A DNA stretch of 41,265 nt from the NCBI GenBank assembly GCA_900315745.1, contig ONAG01000027.1:1401-42665 (forward strand). The letters are read 5' to 3'. Below the pieces are notes generated by a model, which saw only the letters and a list, made by a program, of their open reading frames with translations, ran no database searches and was not told where the DNA came from. Shown here piece by piece: positions 6,904 to 16,930 of the stretch (position 1 is the first letter of the stretch; each line of letters begins with the position of its first letter). Origin of the DNA: an uncultured Prevotellaceae bacterium (GTDB lineage Bacteria; Bacteroidota; Bacteroidia; Bacteroidales; Bacteroidaceae). The position numbers and the translations under genes are program-made.

Positions 6904-8154
6904 TTACCTTTTTGAAGTCACATCCTTCTCATATTGTTGGATGGCAGGTATGAACTCCTCTCCTACAGGAACATTGTTCTTCAAGTTGAAGTAGTCGAAC
7001 ACTGCGCCAAACGGCATCGACTTCGCCTCTTCCATAAGAGCAAGACGCTCGAAATACTGTCCATTGTTTTCAAATTCACGCAGTTTTTCTACGGGTTCGA
7101 GCAGTGCTTGCAAGATGCACTTCTGGGTAGCACGAGTACCAATGACATAGGCTCCGATACGGTTGATGCTTGCATCGAAATAGTCGAGACCCACATGTGC
7201 GCGGTGCAACCCATCAGCACGCACCAGTTCCTTGAATAGGTCAAGAGTTTGGTCGTTCATAATGGTTACATGGTCAGAATCCCATCTTACAGGTCGGCTG
7301 ACATGCAGCATCAGTTCTGGCACATACATCAAGAGTGTGGATACGAAGTCGCTGACATTCTCTGTTTGCTCATAGTGCCCGGTGTCGAGAGTGTACATCT
7401 GTTTGCGTGTGGCGCAATAAGCTGTGTAGAAGTCGTGTGAGCCAACGGTGTAGCTTTCCAGACCGATGCCAAACAATTTTGCCTCGAAACAAGCCTTCAT
7501 GTCGGGCAAGTTCTCTTCCATTATCTCATCAAGAGAAGCTGCCAATATTTCACGATACTTCTTGCGTTGCACAGTGAGGTCCTTGCTGCCGTCATGCACC
7601 CATATATTCATGATACAAGGGTCGTTTTGGGCTTTACCCATGGCATCGGCAATCCTGCGGCACCTCTTTGTATGCTCAATCCAGAAATCACGAATGCCCT
7701 TGTCGGGATTTGAGAGTGTGAGTTCTCCACTCTTCGGGTGTGAGAAAGATGTGGAGTTGAAGTCCAATTTCATATTGTTCTCCTTAGCCCATTCAATCCA
7801 ACTTTGGAAATGCTCCACTTCCACTTGATCTCTGTCTATGAACTTGCCACCGAAGTCGCCATAAATCTCATGAAGGTTAAGACGATGGTTTCCTGCTATC
7901 AGAGTCTTCACGAACTCGATGTCCTGTCTCACCTCGTCAATGGTACGTGCACGTCCGGGATAGTTGCCAGTGGTCTGAATGCCACCAGATAGAGCCTCGT
8001 TGCGTTCGAATCCCACCACGTCGTCGGTCTGCCAGCAATGCAGTGAAATTTGTTGTTTTTCAAGCTCAGCCACCACTTTGTCGGTATCTACTCCGATAGC
8101 GGCATAGCGTTCCTTTGCTACCGCATAGGCTTTTTCAATCAGTTCTGCTTTCAT
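6904..8154 (-). CDS. rhaA: L-rhamnose isomerase
   Basis: This 416-aa cytosolic enzyme interconverts L-rhamnose and L-rhamnulose. The N-terminus (AYAVAKERYAAIGVDTDKV, then ISLHCWQTDDVVGFE) is characteristic of RhaA. TTGNYPGRART, MNIWVHDGSKD, LDTGHYEQTENVSDF and HVSRPVRWDSDHV carry the His/Asp/Glu residues expected to bind the catalytic metal ions in this TIM-barrel family. The length is normal (about 415-420). It lies 85 bp after rhaB and 26 bp before the transporter; I saw no separate promoter in the rhaB-rhaA gap, so co-transcription from rhaB is likely. Confidence 0.95.
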   Translation of the reverse strand: MKAELIEKAYAVAKERYAAIGVDTDKVVAELEKQQISLHCWQTDDVVGFERNEALSGGIQTTGNYPGRARTIDEVRQDIEFVKTLIAGNHRLNLHEIYGDFGGKFIDRDQVEVEHFQSWIEWAKENNMKLDFNSTSFSHPKSGELTLSNPDKGIRDFWIEHTKRCRRIADAMGKAQNDPCIMNIWVHDGSKDLTVQRKKYREILAASLDEIMEENLPDMKACFEAKLFGIGLESYTVGSHDFYTAYCATRKQMYTLDTGHYEQTENVSDFVSTLLMYVPELMLHVSRPVRWDSDHVTIMNDQTLDLFKELVRADGLHRAHVGLDYFDASINRIGAYVIGTRATQKCILQALLEPVEKLREFENNGQYFERLALMEEAKSMPFGAVFDYFNLKNNVPVGEEFIPAIQQYEKDVTSKR

Positions 8155-8239
8155 TGTTTTTGTATTTTATTGTTGTTTTAAAGATATGTTAATATGAAAA
8201 GACACTAACGACCAATATTTCGCCATTTAATATATGGTC

Positions 8240-9709
8240 TTATTTCGTGACATCGAGATAACGCTTGAAGGCATCGTCCCATATTTCCTTGTCCTGTGGC
8301 ACGAAACGCTTCATTTGGATGCTGTTGGCAATGATTTTCCTCATTTCCCAAATGTTCTCCACCACACCACAAGCCTTTGCCTGCATCATGATGTTTCCTA
8401 TGGCTGTGCCTTCCTGTGGTCCAGCAAGCACTTCCACTCCAGTAGAATTGGCTGTAAACTGGTTCAGGTAAGAATTGAGGGAGCCACCTCCTATGATATG
8501 CAAGATGTCTATATCGAAATCCGCAAACTCCTTGAGCCATGAGAAGGTCTGCCTATATCTCAATGCGAGACTGTCGAAGATACATCTGCATATCTCGGCA
8601 TACCCCTGTGGCACATGCTGTCCGGTCTTCTTGCAATAATTTTGGATTGCCGCCACCATAGACACTGGATTGACAAAGTCTTCGTCATCAGGATTGATAA
8701 GACTTTGGAAAGGCTTCACCTTCATTGCCTGTGCCTGCAGCTCCGGGTGTGAACTTGGAGCATCAGTCCACTCCTTGCGGCATCTCTCATATAGCCACAT
8801 GCCGCAAATGTTCTTCAAGAATCTTGTAGTACCCTCTATACCTCCTTCATTTGTGAAATTATACTCAAAGCTGCGCTCGTTGATAACAGCCTCCTTTGTC
8901 TCTATTCCCATGAGGCTCCACGTGCCACTGCTAAGATATGCAAAATGTTCATCGCGTGCGGGCACTGCAGCAACAGCACTGGCAGTATCATGTCCAGCCA
9001 CTGCTATGACCGGCACATCCCCCAGACCTGTAATAGACTTCACTTCTTCTGTCAAAGTGCCTATTATCGTGCCAGGAACCACCATGTCACCAAATTTCTC
9101 ACGCGACAAGCCCACGCTTGCTAACAGTTCCTCGTCCAGTTGCTTTGTTCTTGGGTCAAGCAATTGCGAGGTTGATGCGATGGTATATTCGCACACCATC
9201 TTTCCTGTGAGCATGAAACTAAGGCAATCAGGAATAAAGAGCAATTTTGATGCTCCTGCCAAAGCAGAATCACCATTCTTGCCCATGGCATAAAGTTGGA
9301 ACAAGGAATTGAAGTTCATGAACTGAATTCCAGTTATGTCATAGACCTTCTTCTTGTCCATCACCTGACTGAAGTATTCCTCCATTTTGCCAAAGGTATG
9401 GGGGTCACGATATGCAAGCGGGTTGCGCAAGATGGCATTATCGCTTCCTATGCACACGAAATCCACGCCCCAAGTGTCGATACCAATAGAAGATATTGGA
9501 ATTTGCCGTTGTGCTACGATTTTCAAACCTTTGATGATTTCGAAGTACAAAGCATAGATATCCCAATAGAAATGCCCTCCTGTCTGGATTAAGTTGTTGT
9601 CGAATCGAGTCAACTCCTCAATTTCGAACTTTCCATCGGAAATATTGGCAACAATAGTACGTCCACTGGTGGCACCGAGGTCCACTGCAAAGAAATATAC
9701 ATTATTCAT
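8240..9709 (-). CDS. rhaB: L-rhamnulokinase
   Basis: This 489-aa FGGY-family carbohydrate kinase phosphorylates L-rhamnulose at O-1. The N-terminal phosphate loop DLGATSGRTIV (about residues 10-20), IDTWGVDFV with the catalytic-type Asp, AGHDTASAVAAVP, YLSSGTWSLMGIE, and the C-terminal IIGGGSLNSYLNQ plus GPQEGTAIGNIMMQA are typical of RhaB. It is the first gene of the minus-strand rhamnose unit. The long intergenic region upstream holds a possible -7 element at 9808-9815. The length is normal for the family. Confidence 0.94.
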   Translation of the reverse strand: MNNVYFFAVDLGATSGRTIVANISDGKFEIEELTRFDNNLIQTGGHFYWDIYALYFEIIKGLKIVAQRQIPISSIGIDTWGVDFVCIGSDNAILRNPLAYRDPHTFGKMEEYFSQVMDKKKVYDITGIQFMNFNSLFQLYAMGKNGDSALAGASKLLFIPDCLSFMLTGKMVCEYTIASTSQLLDPRTKQLDEELLASVGLSREKFGDMVVPGTIIGTLTEEVKSITGLGDVPVIAVAGHDTASAVAAVPARDEHFAYLSSGTWSLMGIETKEAVINERSFEYNFTNEGGIEGTTRFLKNICGMWLYERCRKEWTDAPSSHPELQAQAMKVKPFQSLINPDDEDFVNPVSMVAAIQNYCKKTGQHVPQGYAEICRCIFDSLALRYRQTFSWLKEFADFDIDILHIIGGGSLNSYLNQFTANSTGVEVLAGPQEGTAIGNIMMQAKACGVVENIWEMRKIIANSIQMKRFVPQDKEIWDDAFKRYLDVTK

Positions 9710-9807
9710 AGTTTAAGGCGGGAGCGCGAGTCCCCATATAAGTGAAAAAATGATTGTTTGTTGGTTGGCTATCCGTGGGTGGCAAACCCCATTTCAAGTA
9801 ATTTTTG

Positions 9808-9815
9808 CAAAAATA
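9808..9815 (-). promoter_or_regulatory. Possible -7 element for rhaB
   Basis: On the minus strand this is TATTTTTG, an exact match to TAnnTTTG, about 100 bp before the rhaB ATG. No TTTG lies at the usual 19-20 bp upstream, as also seen for rhaD. Confidence 0.4.
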
Positions 9816-9874
9816 CCACTAAAACCCGACAACCACCCCAATTATTTGATATTCCACCCGAAATTTTTGAAAAC

Positions 9875-9910
9875 AAAAAAAATCGGATGTCTCACGACAA
9901 CCGATTTTCA
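9875..9910 (-). terminator. Second terminator downstream of groL
   Basis: On the minus strand AAAATCGGTTGTC, a GTGA loop, then GACATCCGATTTT form a 13-bp stem with one mismatch, followed by a run of T. It lies about 165 bp past the first groL terminator and would block read-through towards rhaB. Confidence 0.65.
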
Positions 9911-10065
9911 AAAAACAAACTACTTAAAAACTAATCTACTAAAACAAATCAAAAAAATATCTTTTCGTTCTTTGCGATTCATATCATTTGGAATGCAAAG
10001 TTATAGACTAATATTTATTAAACAAAAAAAATATTTGATTTTTTTGCTGTCTTATGTAAAAAAAA

Positions 10066-10096
10066 CAAAAAAAAGGATGGGAGCACGTCCCATCCC
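10066..10096 (-). terminator. Intrinsic terminator of groS-groL
   Basis: On the minus strand GGATGGGA, 5 nt, TCCCATCC is followed by eight or more T residues. The 8-bp GC-rich stem (10075-10082 and 10088-10095) lies 30 bp past the groL stop. Confidence 0.9.
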
Positions 10097-10125
10097 TATA
10101 ATTTTGATATGTCGGGTTTGCATTT

Positions 10126-11766
<1,641 letters not shown>

Positions 11767-11784
11767 CTATTTTTATTGTTTTGT

Positions 11785-12054
11785 TTATCCAATTATAGCA
11801 AGTACGTCGCTTTGGCGCATGATGAGATATTTTTCGCCTTCGAGTTCCACTTCCGTGCCGGCATATTTGCCATAAAGCACTGTGTCGCCCACTTTTAGCA
11901 CCATCTCTTCATCTTTGGTGCCTTGTCCGGCGGCAATAATTTTTCCTTTCAAGGGTTTCTCTTTGGCGGTGTCGGGGATGATGATGCCACCGACTTTTTC
12001 CTCAGCAGGTGCTGGGAGAACTAAGACTCTGTCTGCTAATGGTTTGATGTTCAT
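11785..12054 (-). CDS. groS: Co-chaperonin GroES (10 kDa)
   Basis: This 89-aa protein caps the GroEL ring as a heptamer. The family start [14 protein letters not shown], the mobile loop [17 protein letters not shown] (about residues 18-34), [15 protein letters not shown] and the C-terminal DVLAII are all present. It is the first gene of the groS-groL operon. No CIRCE (HrcA) inverted repeat is visible upstream. Instead a GG-N10-GC element resembling a sigma-54 promoter lies 45-61 bp before the ATG. Confidence 0.97.
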   Translation of the reverse strand: MNIKPLADRVLVLPAPAEEKVGGIIIPDTAKEKPLKGKIIAAGQGTKDEEMVLKVGDTVLYGKYAGTEVELEGEKYLIMRQSDVLAIIG

Positions 12055-12098
12055 GTCTTGATATTTTTATGGTTATAACTATTATCTGAACGTCATAC

Positions 12099-12115
12099 AG
12101 CGAAAATCGTGCCAA
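12099..12115 (-). promoter_or_regulatory. Sigma-54-like promoter upstream of groS
   Basis: On the minus strand the site reads TTGGCACGATTTTCGCT. GG and GC are separated by exactly 10 bp, and the TGGCACG half is a perfect -24 element; the -12 half has TCGC in place of TTGC. The start site would fall near 12088, about 34 nt before the groS ATG. No TAnnTTTG element was found in this gap. Confidence 0.45.
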
Positions 12116-12187
12116 AGTGGTGATGCCATGAAAATACCAATGACTTTTTGTCAGTTGTGTCAGTATGGTCACGTTACCCACAGCCTA

Positions 12188-12838
12188 TCAAAAGAACTGA
12201 AATTTCAAACCCAACGACAAACCCAACATGTCCATCAGCCCCACATTCTTGTTGTTTACAAAGTCTATTATATAAAGGTCACAACTGCTTATTTCATAAA
12301 AAGCTGTCACCGCCTTGAGTCTTTTCATTGCGTGCCACTCCACTTGTTTTGTGATTCGTTGTCCCACGAAAATGTTGGTTCTAAACATTGTAGAGAACCA
12401 ATAATAATTGTTGGGATAGCGGTTTGGTTGATGGTTCCAAAATTCTTTTCCAAAGATGGCATTTACATACATTCCACATTCAAGAGGTTCAACATTCCAT
12501 TTCTTTGGCAACGTAATGTTCCATGGTATGAAATTCTCCTTCAATGTTATTGTAAATCTCGCGTTTTTCGACTTGTGCTTTGGCACGTAACCCAACAAGA
12601 GATGCGTTTCCCACTGACTACGTCGCCCATAATCCCAACCCACTCCACAGGACACCAAACCCATGTTTCCTGCATTCTGAATCACGCCCTGTGTAGGAAT
12701 CAGTGTTCTTAACACCTTTCTGAAAGCCTCATTTTTCCTCATATCACCTGGCAAGGAGTCATTATTATCTCCTTGCGCAAATGTCAATGCGGGCAACATT
12801 CCAAGAAAAACAATCATCCTAATAATACACAACCTCAT
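12188..12838 (-). CDS. Exported protein, probable outer-membrane beta-barrel
   Basis: This 216-aa protein has a signal peptide (about residues 1-21, ending LPALTFAQ). The mature part is rich in aromatic and alternating polar/hydrophobic stretches (ARFTITLKENFIPWNITLP, YYWFSTMFRTNIFVGQRI) and ends LGLSLGLKFQFF, with a terminal Phe as in beta-barrel outer-membrane proteins. I recognise no named family; an 8-stranded barrel is the best structural guess. It overlaps the end of the metallophosphoesterase gene by 20 bp, which implies co-translation in a three-gene unit. Start M1 is kept because it supplies the Arg residues of the signal peptide; M8 (12817) would remove them. Confidence 0.72.
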   Translation of the reverse strand: MRLCIIRMIVFLGMLPALTFAQGDNNDSLPGDMRKNEAFRKVLRTLIPTQGVIQNAGNMGLVSCGVGWDYGRRSQWETHLLLGYVPKHKSKNARFTITLKENFIPWNITLPKKWNVEPLECGMYVNAIFGKEFWNHQPNRYPNNYYWFSTMFRTNIFVGQRITKQVEWHAMKRLKAVTAFYEISSCDLYIIDFVNNKNVGLMDMLGLSLGLKFQFF

Positions 12839-13661
12839 AGTAGTATCCTTCAGTGGTGATTGTAAACACTATATAATTACGGTGGTTGGCACTGTCGCTG
12901 GTGAAATATATAATGCCATTGTTGAAATAGTCCTCAGCATTGAAGCGATGCAAATGACCTGAAGTGCAAAATTGCACATTAGGGAAAAGTCGCACGTAAT
13001 GGTCGAAGGCATGCACCACCTTGTTGTTGAACTGTTCGTTGAATGGTGGTGAGTGCATGCAAAACACAGTCTTGTCATAGCCATCAGTACCCTTATCCAA
13101 CTGCGACTGAATGAAATCGAAGTCGGGAATTGCCTCGCTGAAATCATATTCGAGGGCATTTGTGTTCAGGCAAATAAACTTCACCCTCCCTGCTATGAAG
13201 GAGAAATTCAGGTCGCCATACATTCTCTTGAAAACCTCTATGCCCGTGCCAAGGCAGTCATGATTGCCAATTAATGCCACATAAGGCATGTTCAGCCGTT
13301 GCAGAATATCTCTCTGAAGGACGAACTCCCTTGTTACCCCATAATTGGAGAGGTCTCCGCCATGAATGACAAAATCGATGTCACCCCTCCCATTGATGTC
13401 TGCCACCATGCCTGCCGCCTCGTCATACCACCCTTGCGTGTCGCCAGTAACCACGAATCGTATAGTGTCCCTATCGGCGTACAGGCGTTCTATTCGTGCA
13501 ATATTTCTGACATTTATACTTTCCTCTCCTTCAAAATCAACATCGTAAGGGTGAATGTCGAAGACATCTTTACAAGAAACTGACAAGAATGCCATCATTC
13601 CTGCCAAGACGAAAAACAAAGCATGAGAAGCGACCTCAAGAGTCTTCCTTGTTACCACCAT
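12819..13661 (-). CDS. Metallophosphoesterase lipoprotein
   Basis: This is a calcineurin-like phosphoesterase of about 280 aa with a lipoprotein signal (MVVTRKTLEVASH, hydrophobic stretch, lipobox LSVSC). It is likely anchored in the envelope. The metal-binding blocks are in order: GDTQGW, GGDLSNYG, GNHDCLG, MHSPPF and SGHLHRF. The first block has Gln where the commonest form has His. The substrate is unknown. A longer start at 13706 is possible, but it adds 15 hydrophobic residues before the lipoprotein signal and extends the overlap with the upstream gene to 71 bp. The start at 13661 gives a classical signal and a 26-bp overlap. It is co-transcribed with the genes on both sides. Confidence 0.85.
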   Translation of the reverse strand: MVVTRKTLEVASHALFFVLAGMMAFLSVSCKDVFDIHPYDVDFEGEESINVRNIARIERLYADRDTIRFVVTGDTQGWYDEAAGMVADINGRGDIDFVIHGGDLSNYGVTREFVLQRDILQRLNMPYVALIGNHDCLGTGIEVFKRMYGDLNFSFIAGRVKFICLNTNALEYDFSEAIPDFDFIQSQLDKGTDGYDKTVFCMHSPPFNEQFNNKVVHAFDHYVRLFPNVQFCTSGHLHRFNAEDYFNNGIIYFTSDSANHRNYIVFTITTEGYYYEVVYY

Positions 13662-14748
13662 AAATGTAATAGTACCAATAAGTGTGGCGATAATGCTTCC
13701 ATGCATACATTTTGGTGTTCACCACTTTTCGCTTGCCGTTAGGTTTCAAGAAATCCCTCAGAGAATTTGCCAATTCCGAATCATCATCATCAGCCAGTTT
13801 TCCTTTTTTCCATTGATTCAAAATCAACGCCTCTGCATAATGCTTTGGAAATATGGAATCCGGGTATGCTTTCGCAACAAGTTTTCCAAACCCTTCCAAA
13901 TCCTTGTCGATAAGCAAGTCGATAAGTTTATAGTCCAATTTGGCACGTGCAGTTTTGGAGTAGTCTATCATCACGCTGTCAGGCAGCAAGATGTTTCTCA
14001 AGTCTGCACTGTCTGGAGCCACCGTATCTCCCTTTCTTGCTACAGGGAATTCAAAAAAATGCTCGCCGATTAGTCCTTTCCTTGACAATATAAAAGCCCT
14101 CAACGATGTAAGATAATGGTCAGTGGCCCCAGAGGCTTTCCCCACCTTGAGAGCCTTTGTATATTTTCCTTCAGCTACAAGGCGCTCCATTCTCATCCTA
14201 TAATGGAATGTTTCATCCGCATTGCTGAAAAGTCCCACCCCTATGAACATGGCGACCAGTGTCAGTACGTTAACCCACGTAGTGCGTGACATATACCCCA
14301 TGCTTGCAGACTCTGGTTCAAAAGGTTCCACCTGCTTCAGTCCTAAAGCCAATCCATAAAAAAGAACCAAAAGGAGAGGAAATGCGAGATACCACCATCC
14401 AAATGAGAATCCCCGGTCGATATTGGAACTAACATCAGTAATGATGGTAAGGACAAGAAGCGATGGGAAATAAGTCAGGGCATGAGCCCTTTTTTCCAAC
14501 TTTGTAATTTCATAAACCACCCTTTGCAAGAGGAACAGGGTGAGTGTGATGAGCACGGCTCCCACCGTCCTCCCATAATGTGTCTTGCCTTCGGACAGCA
14601 CATGCTGGGCAGCAGCGAGCACGTCTGCCTGATAGAAGAACAGATAGGCAAATGAGAACAAGCAAAAGATGACAGCACATGCCACCTGATTATGGGATTT
14701 GAAAAAACGATTGGAATCCAAAGTGATAGAAGGTACGGTGAACAACAA
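13636..14748 (-). CDS. Multi-pass membrane protein, DUF6057-like
   Basis: This 370-aa protein has about five membrane segments in its N-terminal half (about residues 21-39, 61-78, 88-104, 117-136 and 157-174). A soluble C-terminal half follows, with helical, TPR-like stretches (FHYRMRMERLVAEGKYTKAL, DHYLTSLRAFILSRKG). The arrangement and the FFEFPVARKGD segment resemble the Bacteroidetes family DUF6057; I give this name from memory of the family pattern. No enzymatic motif is visible. The very basic C-terminus (KPNGKRKVVNTK) is followed by a Tyr-rich segment. It begins an overlapping three-gene set with the phosphoesterase lipoprotein and the barrel-like protein, suggesting a common envelope task. 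Confidence 0.75.
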   Translation of the reverse strand: MLFTVPSITLDSNRFFKSHNQVACAVIFCLFSFAYLFFYQADVLAAAQHVLSEGKTHYGRTVGAVLITLTLFLLQRVVYEITKLEKRAHALTYFPSLLVLTIITDVSSNIDRGFSFGWWYLAFPLLLVLFYGLALGLKQVEPFEPESASMGYMSRTTWVNVLTLVAMFIGVGLFSNADETFHYRMRMERLVAEGKYTKALKVGKASGATDHYLTSLRAFILSRKGLIGEHFFEFPVARKGDTVAPDSADLRNILLPDSVMIDYSKTARAKLDYKLIDLLIDKDLEGFGKLVAKAYPDSIFPKHYAEALILNQWKKGKLADDDDSELANSLRDFLKPNGKRKVVNTKMYAWKHYRHTYWYYYIYGGNKEDS

Positions 14749-14767
14749 TTACAATCTTCAAACAATC

Positions 14768-14796
14768 AAGAGAGCAGGATTTCTCCCGCTCTCTTT
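14768..14796 (-). terminator. Hairpin after glgB
   Basis: On the minus strand AAAGAGAGC, a 12-nt loop containing GGG/CC, then GCTCTCTT form a stem about 10 bp past the glgB stop (arms 14768-14775 and 14788-14795). The following T-stretch is short and interrupted, so termination is likely but not certain. It also sits just upstream of the next gene's start. Confidence 0.5.
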
Positions 14797-14805
14797 GACC
14801 ATGAA

Positions 14806-16899
14806 TCAATTTTTCTTAAGCACTACTGCCGAACGAGCCGGAATGTAAAGTTTCAGCCACTCTTTGTGGTCCTCTACATACAACGGGTCGTAATTGGTGA
14901 AGTGCGTAATTGTATCGTCAGCCAGTCCATTGCCACCGAAATCCTTTGAGTCGGTATTGAGCAGCACGTCGTATGAACCTGTTGGAACAAGGAAACCATA
15001 ATCAGTGAACGAACGATTAGGACTGAAATTGAAGACGAAAACGAGGTCGCCTCTCATGAAGGCAAGCACCTGGTCTCCATCGTTATGCCATATTTCCTGC
15101 ACTGGTGTCTTTTGGAAGTTCTTCTGGCTCTTGATAACCTCAAGCATTTTCTTGTCGAAGTCACCAAGCCAATGGTAGCACAGTTCATGATTATCTACCA
15201 GATTCCACTGACGCCGAGCATATTTGTAGCTCCATCCGTTGCCCTCACGAGGGAAGTCTATCCATTCAGGATGTCCGAACTCATTACCCATGAAGTTAAG
15301 GTATCCACCATTGATGGCAGCGGCAGTCACCAGCCTGATCATCTTGTGCAGGGCGATGCCTCTATGAGCCATTTCGTTCTCGTCACCTTTCTTGAAATGC
15401 CAATACATGTCGGCATCAATCAGTCGGAAGATGATGGTCTTGTCTCCCACAAGAGCCTGGTCGTGACTTTCACAATAGCTGATTGTCTTCTCGTCGGGTC
15501 TTCTGTTCTTCACCTCCCAGAAGATTGAACTTGGCTTCCAGTTCTCGTCGCTAAGTTCCTTGATGGTCTTTATCCAATAGTCGGGGATATTCATTGCCAT
15601 GCGATAGTCGAATCCGTAACCACCACTTTCAAAGTTGGCTGCCAACCCTGGCATTCCGCTCACCTCCTCGGCAATAGTAATCGCATTGGGGTTCACCTCG
15701 TGTATCAGTTGGTTTGCCAATGTGAGATAACAGATGGCATTGTCGTCCTCATGCCCATTGAAATAGTCTCCATAATTGCAGAAAGCCTCTCCCAATCCGT
15801 GGCTATAATAAAGCATTGACGTGACACCGTCGAAGCGGAATCCATCAAAATGATATTCCTCCAACCAGTACTTGCAGTTGGACAGCAGGAAATGAATGAC
15901 TTCATCCTTGCCATAATCGAAGCACAGGGAGTCCCATGCTGGATGCTCATGTTTCTCACCTGGATAGAAGAATTGGTTGGGGTCACCAGCCAAGTTGCCC
16001 AATCCTTCCACCTCATTCTTGACAGCATGAGAATGAACGATGTCCATGATGACAGCCACCCCGTTCTTGTGGGCCTCGTCGATGAGAGCCTTTAGCTCTT
16101 CAGGAGTGCCAAACCTGCTTGAAGCGGCGAAGAAGGAACTGACATGATAGCCGAAAGAGCCATAATAAGGATGCTCTTGTATTGCCATTATCTGAATGCA
16201 GTTGTATCCATCGGCGATGATTCGAGGCAGCACATTGTCCTTGAACTCCGTATATGAGCCAACCTTCTCTGCATCCTGTGACATGCCTATGTGGCACTCA
16301 TAAATGAGAAGCGGGTTGACATTAGCCTTGAATTTCTTTTTCTTCCATTCATAAGGCTTCTCTGGGTTCCACACCTGTGCGGAGAATATCTTTGTATTTT
16401 CATCCTGCACCACTCTTTGTGCCCAAGCCGGTATGCGCTCTCCTTCTCCTCCATTCCAATGAACGTGCATTTTATAGAGGTCTCCATGCTTCATGGCTTT
16501 GGATGGCAACTTGAGTTCCCAGTTTGGAGAGCCAGGGATTCTCTTGGCACGATATTTCTCTGTTTCAGTCCAGTCGTTGAAGTCACCTACGAGGTAGATA
16601 TCTGTTGCATTAGGCGCCCATTCTCTGAACACCCATCCACGAGCAGTCTTGTGCAGTCCGAAATAGTCATATCCCGATGCGAAATCCTTGAGTGAGGTTT
16701 TCCCATTACGAGTCAACTGGTTGATTTTCCATACGGCATGGTCATGCCTTCCGCGAATGGCATCCTCATATGGTTCGAGATAGCCATCCTTTGCCACCAA
16801 ACCAATATGTTTTGGTTGTCTTTGCCTTGGAGCCTTGGTCTTGCTGTCGGCAACCTTTTTCTTCGCAGTCTCGTTTTTCTTTGATGTTTTCTCAGCCAT
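14806..16899 (-). CDS. glgB: 1,4-alpha-glucan branching enzyme, eukaryote-like GH13_8 type
   Basis: This 697-aa cytosolic enzyme makes alpha-1,6 branches in glycogen. After a Lys/Ala-rich N-terminal tail (about residues 1-30) come a CBM48-type domain (FREWAPNATDIYLVGDFNDW, 91-110), the GH13 barrel with the nucleophile D357 in FDGFRFDGVTSMLYYSHG, the acid/base Glu at 411 in IAEEVSGMPG, and CESHDQALVGDKT with the third acidic residue. A C-terminal all-beta domain closes it. VTSMLYYSHG and AEEVSGMPG are typical of the eukaryote-like subfamily GH13_8 rather than the E. coli GlgB type. It lies 31 bp after the YhcH-family gene; no other glycogen gene lies in the window. Confidence 0.93.
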   Translation of the reverse strand: MAEKTSKKNETAKKKVADSKTKAPRQRQPKHIGLVAKDGYLEPYEDAIRGRHDHAVWKINQLTRNGKTSLKDFASGYDYFGLHKTARGWVFREWAPNATDIYLVGDFNDWTETEKYRAKRIPGSPNWELKLPSKAMKHGDLYKMHVHWNGGEGERIPAWAQRVVQDENTKIFSAQVWNPEKPYEWKKKKFKANVNPLLIYECHIGMSQDAEKVGSYTEFKDNVLPRIIADGYNCIQIMAIQEHPYYGSFGYHVSSFFAASSRFGTPEELKALIDEAHKNGVAVIMDIVHSHAVKNEVEGLGNLAGDPNQFFYPGEKHEHPAWDSLCFDYGKDEVIHFLLSNCKYWLEEYHFDGFRFDGVTSMLYYSHGLGEAFCNYGDYFNGHEDDNAICYLTLANQLIHEVNPNAITIAEEVSGMPGLAANFESGGYGFDYRMAMNIPDYWIKTIKELSDENWKPSSIFWEVKNRRPDEKTISYCESHDQALVGDKTIIFRLIDADMYWHFKKGDENEMAHRGIALHKMIRLVTAAAINGGYLNFMGNEFGHPEWIDFPREGNGWSYKYARRQWNLVDNHELCYHWLGDFDKKMLEVIKSQKNFQKTPVQEIWHNDGDQVLAFMRGDLVFVFNFSPNRSFTDYGFLVPTGSYDVLLNTDSKDFGGNGLADDTITHFTNYDPLYVEDHKEWLKLYIPARSAVVLKKN

Positions 16900-16930
16900 G
16901 ATAAGTAGTTTTATGTGGTATCAGAATATA

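Larger units (their letters stand above)
9710..10125. other. Intergenic region between rhaB and groL
   Basis: These 416 bp are strongly AT-rich and hold no gene I can support. They contain the rhaB upstream region, with TATTTTTG on the minus strand at 9808-9815 as the best -7 candidate. The nearest -33-like TTGs are at non-standard spacings of 14 and 23 bp, so the promoter may be activator-dependent. Two minus-strand terminator hairpins follow groL (listed separately). Confidence 0.6.

Noticed and set aside
12055-12187. CIRCE (HrcA) element before groS
   Set aside because: No TTAGCACTC-N9-GAGTGCTAA-like inverted repeat is present.
13662-13706. Longer N-terminus for the metallophosphoesterase (ATG at 13706)
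   Set aside because: The later ATG at 13661 gives a normal lipoprotein signal and a smaller overlap.
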